A stretch of DNA of 64,000 bases, taken from a virus. The notes under the pieces are model-generated. The model ran no database searches, was not told the origin of the DNA, and saw only the letters and a list, made by a program, of their open reading frames with translations. Position 1 is the first letter of the stretch; each line of letters starts with the position of its first letter. Position numbers and translations under genes: made by a program. This document shows, in pieces, positions 58,186 to 64,000 of the stretch. The stretch is taken from IMG/VR virus record IMGVR_UViG_3300036761_001135, positions 62,001 through 126,000 of that record; one strand, given 5' to 3'.

Positions 58186-60249
58186 ATGACGACCCTCAAG
58201 GAAATCTCCATTCCAGAGAATCAACTGAAGCTGCGGTGGCGCGAGCCCTATGTGACGGACGGCACCAACAAGGCGTTGGCGGTGTTGGATCCGGGGGCGT
58301 ACAGGGGCGGGTACGCACGGGAGACGGACCCGATCAGCACGTCGTTCCGCATTACGGCGGAGGGCGAGCAGGACAATTCTTTCTTGTGGGTGGACAAGGC
58401 CACGGGGACGGCGTTGTCGATACTGTACGGCACGGACGTGCTGGTCGATATGGCACCGCAGTTCTCCGGGCCTGGAGGCACGTTGCCGAGCGCGCAGACT
58501 TGGTACGTCTGGTTGGATTGTTCTTACAGCGTGGGTGTGGCGACCACGGGCAAGTTCTACGTGACGACTACGGCTCCGACCAGCGCGAATGCGGTGAAGA
58601 TCGCTCGCATCAACATGCCGAGCGGGGTGATGAGCATTTTGACCAGCTACATCGACTGGTCCACCTCGTACCGCACGGTGGCGCATGTGGATCGGCCGCT
58701 ATTGATCGCGAAGGCCGTGACGAAGTCGGTCTCCACCAACAAGTTCCAACTCTCGGGCAAGGTGTACCTGCCTGCTGGCACGGCCAACTGGGCGACGCGG
58801 GATTTCTATATCAATCTGCTGGGCGGATTGGGTCTGACCCGTTGGGCCTATGCAGGGGACGACGGGGCGCTGATCTGGGTTAAGAACGTGTGGGCGGACA
58901 GCGGCCTATCGGTGGCGGTTGGATCCGATTCCGAGGGGTTTATTGAAGATCCTTGGATCGAGCTGGACGTCTCGCAGACGACGGATCCAACTCCTCCGAT
59001 GTGTTATGTGCGGTACTGGACGCGAGGGACGATGCGCGACCTCGTGTTGGACGATCAGATCAAGTCGGACTGGTTGCCGCACGATCATGCGCTTTTGGTA
59101 TCGACGCGGGCGAAGGCTGGGTATCCGACTTCTCTCACGGCGGGGTCTGCACAGTCGCAGATCGAGGCGTTGCTGACGGCGGTTAATGAGCGGATTAGCG
59201 CGAAAGCACCAGAGTCGGCACCTGCCAGTCCGGTGTTGCTGTGGCGGTCGCACAACATCGCCAGCGACGCTCTGGTGACGGGCACGACGATCAGCATCTA
59301 CTGGGGCACCAACCTGGGCTTTGCGGTCATCGTGGGCGGGTACATCTCAGGGGGCAACGCGGTGCGGGCGCTGGTCAGCCCGGGGGACACGATGGTCCTG
59401 CTGCGCCTGCATGGGAACCTGGGGGCGGGGCCGGAGCTGCTGTCGAGTCCGGCGGCGGCGGGGGCCACGAGAGCTTGGAACATCGTGACCGACTGGACGG
59501 CGGGGCTGTACACGACAGATTTCTTCGGGGCTCCGCTGTTCAAGATGCCTGCGTTGATTGCGGAGATCCTCTTTGTGACCATGGGGATTACCCTGGACAG
59601 CTCGACGCTGTTGCTCACCAATCATGAGAGCTACATCTCTGGAAATCAGCCGGGCGTTGGTGGTCTGGACACCTACTGCAAGTTGTTCGAGTCTGCTGGG
59701 CTCGTGGTCAAGATGCGTTTGTACTACGGAAGTGGATATTTTTATATCACGTACAACGCGGAGTGGGTGCAGTCATCGGGAGGGTGGTATGAAGACGATG
59801 ATGGCGTAAATGCGATGGCGGTAGGCGTTAGCCTATACGATGGTGGTCCAGCACTGAAGGTCAGGACGAAGCGCAAGGTAAACTTTGGAGCTGGGTGGAC
59901 GGATTGGGATTCTGATTTGATGTATGGTGGAGATGTAGATGGATATTGTCGTGTGGCTCCAGTTGTGTCTGGAAATTACAAGGACATATGCAAGTGGTGT
60001 TTGTCGATTGCACCTGTTGCTGGAGCTGATGGAGTTTCTGCGCTCACGGCAGTTACTTATCATGCTGCGATCCCGACAATTCCAAACCTTTCCTCTGTAG
60101 ACGTCATAGATTCATATGGAACATGGGGATTAACACCGACGATTCTTCCAGATAGCATAGATGAGTATGGTCTTATGATTTATGGAACTGGAACGAGGCG
60201 TGCTGATGTAACGATTTGGTCGCATGGAAACGTGCGTATATTCGAATGA
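58186..60249 (+). CDS. Tail fibre / receptor-binding protein
   Basis: 687 aa. Beta-rich, Gly/Thr/Ser-rich, with FRITAEGEQDNSFLWVDKAT and WYVWLDCSYSVGVATTGKFY near the N terminus, as in many phage tail-fibre N-terminal regions. From about 59700 to the end the DNA becomes much more AT-rich, so the C-terminal ~180 residues, presumably the tip, look recombined from another source. Confidence 0.6.
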   Translation: MTTLKEISIPENQLKLRWREPYVTDGTNKALAVLDPGAYRGGYARETDPISTSFRITAEGEQDNSFLWVDKATGTALSILYGTDVLVDMAPQFSGPGGTLPSAQTWYVWLDCSYSVGVATTGKFYVTTTAPTSANAVKIARINMPSGVMSILTSYIDWSTSYRTVAHVDRPLLIAKAVTKSVSTNKFQLSGKVYLPAGTANWATRDFYINLLGGLGLTRWAYAGDDGALIWVKNVWADSGLSVAVGSDSEGFIEDPWIELDVSQTTDPTPPMCYVRYWTRGTMRDLVLDDQIKSDWLPHDHALLVSTRAKAGYPTSLTAGSAQSQIEALLTAVNERISAKAPESAPASPVLLWRSHNIASDALVTGTTISIYWGTNLGFAVIVGGYISGGNAVRALVSPGDTMVLLRLHGNLGAGPELLSSPAAAGATRAWNIVTDWTAGLYTTDFFGAPLFKMPALIAEILFVTMGITLDSSTLLLTNHESYISGNQPGVGGLDTYCKLFESAGLVVKMRLYYGSGYFYITYNAEWVQSSGGWYEDDDGVNAMAVGVSLYDGGPALKVRTKRKVNFGAGWTDWDSDLMYGGDVDGYCRVAPVVSGNYKDICKWCLSIAPVAGADGVSALTAVTYHAAIPTIPNLSSVDVIDSYGTWGLTPTILPDSIDEYGLMIYGTGTRRADVTIWSHGNVRIFE

Positions 60250-60259
60250 GAGGTGATCC

Positions 60260-60625
60260 ATGTTCATGAGCAGATTAACTGCAAATAGTATTACTGCGAA
60301 GTGCATGGCGTGTGAAACGTGGAGCGATTATGCACTATCGGATCTGAAGGCGGCAAATCGGTCGGTGTCGTTTCCAACCTGTCCGTCGTGTCAGAAGTCT
60401 ACGATGCAGGTGAATGTCATCCCTGGTCCGATCACAAAATCCGGCGATCCGGCGCTATCTCAGTCGTGGATCAAGGCGTTGCACCGACAGCTCATCGTTG
60501 CGGGTCATACGGCAGATATCTACAGCGCGGAGAAGGTGGCCTTAAACGCCCATGAGGGTGCTGTCGAATGGCCGACTGGCGATGCTGTGGTGGATTTCGT
60601 CGTGACGCCAGTGAGCGAGCCATAG
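60260..60625 (+). CDS. Small zinc-ribbon protein
   Basis: 121 aa. CMAC (near 14-17) and CPSC (near 42-45) form a four-Cys zinc ribbon; the rest is a small mixed domain. Lies between a fibre gene and palindrome copy 10. Role unknown. Confidence 0.55.
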   Translation: MFMSRLTANSITAKCMACETWSDYALSDLKAANRSVSFPTCPSCQKSTMQVNVIPGPITKSGDPALSQSWIKALHRQLIVAGHTADIYSAEKVALNAHEGAVEWPTGDAVVDFVVTPVSEP

Positions 60626-60627
60626 AG

Positions 60628-60643
60628 GCGAACCCGGGTTCGC
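60628..60643. repeat. Dispersed palindrome copy 10
   Basis: GCGAACCCGGGTTCGC, 2 bp after the stop at 60625. Confidence 0.85.
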
Positions 60644-60656
60644 GTGCAGGTGCAGA

Positions 60657-63077
60657 ATGACGGACGATCCAGGAAGCGGATTCTTTGGCAAGGGATATTG
60701 GGGGCGGCGTGTGCTGTGGGAGAACGTCCCTGTGCAGCATCGCAACCTCGACGTAGACGGATACCTTCAGCGGCTTTTGCAGGCGTATGGGGACACATTG
60801 GAGTCGTTCATCGCGCAGATCGCGGCGCTCCCGTTTCAGCGAGATCCATTTGATGCCAGGGCGGAAGAAAACCAAGAAGAGTGGTTTTACGTCACGGCCG
60901 CAGAGCGCTACACGGACCCGGTGCGAGGGGCGGTGACGCGTTTGATTGGAGAGCGAGATCCGTCGGAGAGTCCGGGCGCGGAGAATCCTTCCATGCCGGG
61001 ACCGTCGGAGCGATATCCGTGGGATCCATACGAGCCGATACAGCGGATTGCCAGATGGTGGAAGTCCATCATTCCGACTGTGGACGAGGCGACTGGGACA
61101 GAGGATCCGACCGAGTACGCGGTGGCGATGGTGCGGGCTCGCAACTTCGACGCTGGAGATCTGTACGACGTAGATCGGTCCATTGGGAACGAGGTATGGG
61201 TGGAGGGTGGCGACCTGACGTTGCCGATGTCCTTGCCCGCTGGCTGGCTCGTGTATGGCCCAACGATGCCGGGTGTGCCTGTGGGGTTAGGGGACGGAAC
61301 TGGGACGCCATCTGTGGCCATCCCTGGGCTTCACACGCGGTTTGAGCATGGGGACGGCACGGTGGCTGGCGCGTGTGTAGTGCTGGACGTGCCGACTCCG
61401 ACTGTTTTGAGGCTGTACGACAAGCCTGATGCGCCTGCGACGCTTGAGACCGGGGTGTTGTACCGCGAGGATCCGTTGGTTCCTGGATCGCTGGATCTTG
61501 TGAATCCGCTTGGTACGGTGGACTACTTCGGCGGCACGGTGGCCATTGATTTGTCGTCTCTTGTTTTGGCGTCGCACATACAGGGTGTCATTCGGGCGTT
61601 CTGGCAGGCGCGAGGGGTTTACTTGAGGTTTCTTCCTCCTCGCGTGTTGGACGTGCTTGCCAAGGACTACGGCTTTGAGAACGACCGGAACGATCCCGAG
61701 GACAGGCAGCGGGTGGCGATTGCGCATTTGCACCAATATTACGGTGTGAAAGGCGCGCAAGAAGCGTATCGAATTCGTGGAGAAATCAGCCTGTTCAAGG
61801 TCGAGGTGCAATCCTTGTGGCGCGTCTGCGATGCCGACTTGATCCTGGCGCTGCCAGAGGAGCACAGGTTTGAGTATGGCGGTCTGTTTTATTCGGATTT
61901 GACCCCGGTCATGCTGACCTTTGACGACATCGTGGCGGACGAGGAATACTACGATCCTGACGCGGCGGATTGGGTGACACTGCTGGACCGCGCGTTGCTG
62001 TATCAGTCCGATTCTTTCACGAGTGGCATGTCGCCGGCGTTGGCCTATGCAGTGGACGTGACGCAGGGGTATGAAGGGCCTGTGTCGTCTACGAATCCGG
62101 CTTTACGTGGCGCGGCCACGGTGGATAGCAGTACGCCATTGACGGCGGCCGAGGCGTTGGCGATGGGATTGCCAGGTGGCCATCGCGTGGTTGTTAGGAT
62201 GTTGCGCTGCCAGGCGGACGCCTTCAACTTTCGCAAGACGGCCTTCGGGCTGACGGAATATGACGCGTCGGAGTCTGAGCCACCGCTGTTGTCGGACCCA
62301 GTTTTTTGGATCGACCGAGAGGAGATTCCGTGGACGTTTGACGTGGCGGGATCGACACCGGAAGAGGACATCGGCCTTTGGACGATCATCATCGGCGTTG
62401 GGCTGGACGGGTCTGGGGATCCGCTTCCTGGTCCCGTGGTAGGCGGTGACGTGGCGGTGCGCTACGCGCCTGGAATGTCGATTAGTTGTTGTTGGTGCCC
62501 GAGCTATCGAGTGCGCGTGAGAATCGAGCCGTGGGAGGCACCAGACGGGACGTTCCCGGCCTACGCGCATTACGAGACGGACGCGGCGATGCAGGCGGCG
62601 GTAGATCGTCTCAAGGGAAAGATTCTCGACCAGCTTTTGCCGATCCATGTGCGCGTGGCCGAGTGGGTTGTCACCACTGAGTGGTCGGTGTTCATGGGTG
62701 GAATTCATGGCGGTGTGACGAGAACGTGGGACATCGTTGGCGAGTTTGCTGGGATGTCTGCTCGTGACGTGGTGCGTGTGACGTTGGAGCAGCGTGGGGA
62801 TTTGTTGGCGGTTGGAAAGACGCAGGAGATCTGGGCGCATATGTTACCGGCTGACGTGGCGTTGGTTCCTGCCGTGAATACTGGTTCTGTGCAGAGTGGG
62901 TACGCCGATCCAGACACTTGGTATCCGGTGGCAGGCTGGGAAGATGTGGATGTCACGGATTCGGTGGCTAGCTCGCCTGCGGATCATGATTTGCGGTTGA
63001 AGGCGAGCGCGGATGGGAGCGTAACCTACGGTGACGTTCGGTGGACATTCCGAGTGACACATAGCACGCTGGGTTAG
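60657..63077 (+). CDS. Large baseplate/tail protein
   Basis: 806 aa. N terminus GFFGKGYWGRRVLWENVPVQ, helices around VDGYLQRLLQAYGDTLESF, and near 305-380 a block (RAFWQARGVYLRFLPPRVLD, LAKDYGFENDRNDPEDRQR, AHLHQYYGVKGAQEAYRIRG) reminiscent of gpI-type/wedge proteins. C-terminal domains are beta-rich. Probably connects wedges to fibres; the family is not certain. Confidence 0.55.
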   Translation: MTDDPGSGFFGKGYWGRRVLWENVPVQHRNLDVDGYLQRLLQAYGDTLESFIAQIAALPFQRDPFDARAEENQEEWFYVTAAERYTDPVRGAVTRLIGERDPSESPGAENPSMPGPSERYPWDPYEPIQRIARWWKSIIPTVDEATGTEDPTEYAVAMVRARNFDAGDLYDVDRSIGNEVWVEGGDLTLPMSLPAGWLVYGPTMPGVPVGLGDGTGTPSVAIPGLHTRFEHGDGTVAGACVVLDVPTPTVLRLYDKPDAPATLETGVLYREDPLVPGSLDLVNPLGTVDYFGGTVAIDLSSLVLASHIQGVIRAFWQARGVYLRFLPPRVLDVLAKDYGFENDRNDPEDRQRVAIAHLHQYYGVKGAQEAYRIRGEISLFKVEVQSLWRVCDADLILALPEEHRFEYGGLFYSDLTPVMLTFDDIVADEEYYDPDAADWVTLLDRALLYQSDSFTSGMSPALAYAVDVTQGYEGPVSSTNPALRGAATVDSSTPLTAAEALAMGLPGGHRVVVRMLRCQADAFNFRKTAFGLTEYDASESEPPLLSDPVFWIDREEIPWTFDVAGSTPEEDIGLWTIIIGVGLDGSGDPLPGPVVGGDVAVRYAPGMSISCCWCPSYRVRVRIEPWEAPDGTFPAYAHYETDAAMQAAVDRLKGKILDQLLPIHVRVAEWVVTTEWSVFMGGIHGGVTRTWDIVGEFAGMSARDVVRVTLEQRGDLLAVGKTQEIWAHMLPADVALVPAVNTGSVQSGYADPDTWYPVAGWEDVDVTDSVASSPADHDLRLKASADGSVTYGDVRWTFRVTHSTLG

Positions 63078-63092
63078 ATAGAGGAGGTTGGC

Positions 63093-63923
63093 ATGGCGTT
63101 CGGGTTCATCGGCAAGCTCACTGAAGCAATCATGAACGGGCCGGAGGGCGCGGACAGCGCGAGCATGTCGATCTTGGGGATCGATTCGACTGACCCAAAG
63201 GGCAGCACGGTGATTTTGCCGGAGCGGACGTTTCAGTTCTGGCCGGAGAGCATCCAAGACAGCATCGAGATCGGGTGGCAGTTCAAGGACATTCCGGGCG
63301 GCTCGCATGCTCTGGCGCAATGGGGAAGTAACAACGGTCGCACGATCAGCTTTGAGGTACGGTTGCACCGTTTCATGAAGCCGGTGGACGACCGCACCAT
63401 CTTTGAGAAGATTATGGACCCGATTGGGCTGACGACGCCTGGCCAGCAGTATCTGAAGGACATGCGTCCGCACAACGTGGATATCGAATCTGAAATCCGC
63501 TACCTGAGAGCGTTCTGCTACCCGAGCTACGCTGTGGACAATGTGTCCGGTAGCACGGTTTCGTATTCACCTCCGGTGGCTATGCTGTGCGTGCCTGGAG
63601 TTGGTCTGAACGAGTTGGGAAGCCACACCATCATGGCCGTGATGACGGGCTGTGATGTTACCTACAATCTGTTGTTTCCAAATGGGAAGCCGCGCAACGC
63701 TACGGTAGCGCTCACGTTCAAGCAGATCGTCCAGAAGGCTGATGTTGGCGTGATGTGGAGGGGGATTGGCAAGGACGCGGCCATCAATGGGTACAAGCAC
63801 CGCATTCCAGACATCGGCTACAATGTAAATGCCTACACGGCGGGCAATGCCAAGAGTGCCAAGGAGCCCTGGACGGGCGCTGGAGGCGTGCTCAACAAGA
63901 TTGACACGAAGGGGACGACCTGA
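63093..63923 (+). CDS. Baseplate/tail-tube-associated protein
   Basis: 276 aa. FQFWPESIQDSIEIGWQFKD, then SHALAQWGSNNGRTISFEVR and C-terminal NGKPRNATVALTFKQIVQKA: the sequence rhythm of tube-initiator or LysM-adjacent tail proteins (gp48/gp54-like role). Overlaps the next start (TGATG). Confidence 0.5.
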   Translation: MAFGFIGKLTEAIMNGPEGADSASMSILGIDSTDPKGSTVILPERTFQFWPESIQDSIEIGWQFKDIPGGSHALAQWGSNNGRTISFEVRLHRFMKPVDDRTIFEKIMDPIGLTTPGQQYLKDMRPHNVDIESEIRYLRAFCYPSYAVDNVSGSTVSYSPPVAMLCVPGVGLNELGSHTIMAVMTGCDVTYNLLFPNGKPRNATVALTFKQIVQKADVGVMWRGIGKDAAINGYKHRIPDIGYNVNAYTAGNAKSAKEPWTGAGGVLNKIDTKGTT

Positions 63924-64000
63924 TGGGCATCAAGGCACAGCCGACGCAGTCTACCCACGCGAACTCGGGTTCGTCTATGCCTCCAATATCGCCGGACGCG
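63923..64000 (+). CDS. Unknown protein (3' truncated by window)
   Basis: The first 26 codons are visible (MGIKAQPTQSTHANSGSSMP...). Palindrome copy 11 lies inside the N-terminal codons, in the same frame (HAN-x-GS) as copy 1 in the endonuclease gene. Confidence 0.5.
   Translation, partial: MGIKAQPTQSTHANSGSSMPPISPDA
63959..63974. repeat. Dispersed palindrome copy 11 (degenerate, intragenic)
   Basis: GCGAACTCGGGTTCGT, two changes from the consensus, within the start of the truncated gene. Confidence 0.65.

Noticed and set aside
4495-63974. Palindromes as intrinsic terminators
   Set aside because: None of the 11 copies is followed by a T-run, and three are inside coding sequence; the loop would be only 2-4 nt.
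4495-63974. Palindromes as LexA (SOS) boxes
   Set aside because: CGAAC-N4-GTTCG has the half-sites and spacing of the Gram-positive LexA box, but the internal four bases do not fit that consensus and the sites are not at promoters. Kept only as a hint that they might bind a dimeric protein.
1-64000. CRISPR arrays and tRNA genes
   Set aside because: No regularly spaced direct repeats with unique spacers and no convincing cloverleaf or T-loop seen on either strand. The 11-bp array at 30215 is an operator-type tandem repeat, not CRISPR.

Overview
The window is one contiguous piece of the late (virion) region of a large, GC-rich tailed phage with a contractile tail and a T4-like gene set. Evidence: a gp23-like major capsid protein behind a coiled-coil scaffold protein, gp13/gp14-like neck genes, a tail sheath, two gp19-type tail tubes, a tape measure protein, and a baseplate set (LysM protein, gpD-like hub, gp5/gpV-like spike, gp25, gp6/J-like wedge). 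No terminase, portal or replication gene lies in the window. Apart from one tnpB transposon no bacterial gene is seen, so the host cannot be named.

Layout. 1-2766: scaffold (5' end outside the window) and capsid protein. 2767-5040: an accessory island holding a free-standing homing-type endonuclease, a small gene, one copy of an ~80-bp repeat and a terminator. 5043-15911: a new promoter, then neck, tail-completion, sheath and tail-tube genes. 15922-28463: an unusual block of about 25 small genes, at least 18 of which begin with nearly the same short amphipathic peptide (M-T-T-M-R-x-L-I-E-x-x-E-x-x-M-E-A). Their bodies are unrelated: a histone-like basic protein, a zinc metallopeptidase, a winged-helix-like protein, tandem paralogs and many unknowns. 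The pattern resembles the capsid-targeting sequence of T4 internal proteins, so I read the block as a packaged-cargo (internal head / ejected protein) cassette. An untagged Amidase_2 peptidoglycan hydrolase sits among them. 28468-30099: four genes on the opposite strand, with two good promoters and the second copy of the ~80-bp repeat. 30200-31451: a ribbon-helix-helix regulator behind five phased 11-bp operator repeats, then the tail assembly chaperone with a textbook -1 frameshift site. 31482-41136: tape measure to baseplate wedge. 41148-60249: fibre and receptor-binding genes (several paralog pairs, one ending in an S74 intramolecular chaperone), interrupted by a tnpB-only IS200/IS605-type element, plus a holin-like membrane protein. 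60260-64000: more baseplate/tail genes.

Two layers of dispersed repeats overlie the genes. One is a 16-20-bp palindrome, GCGAACC(C/T)(A/G)GGTTCGC, present 11 times, eight of them exactly between a stop codon and the next ribosome binding site. The other is the ~80-bp repeat found once in each accessory island. Genes are tightly packed, with frequent ATGA overlaps and GGAGG-type ribosome binding sites, so most of the plus strand is probably a few long late transcripts.
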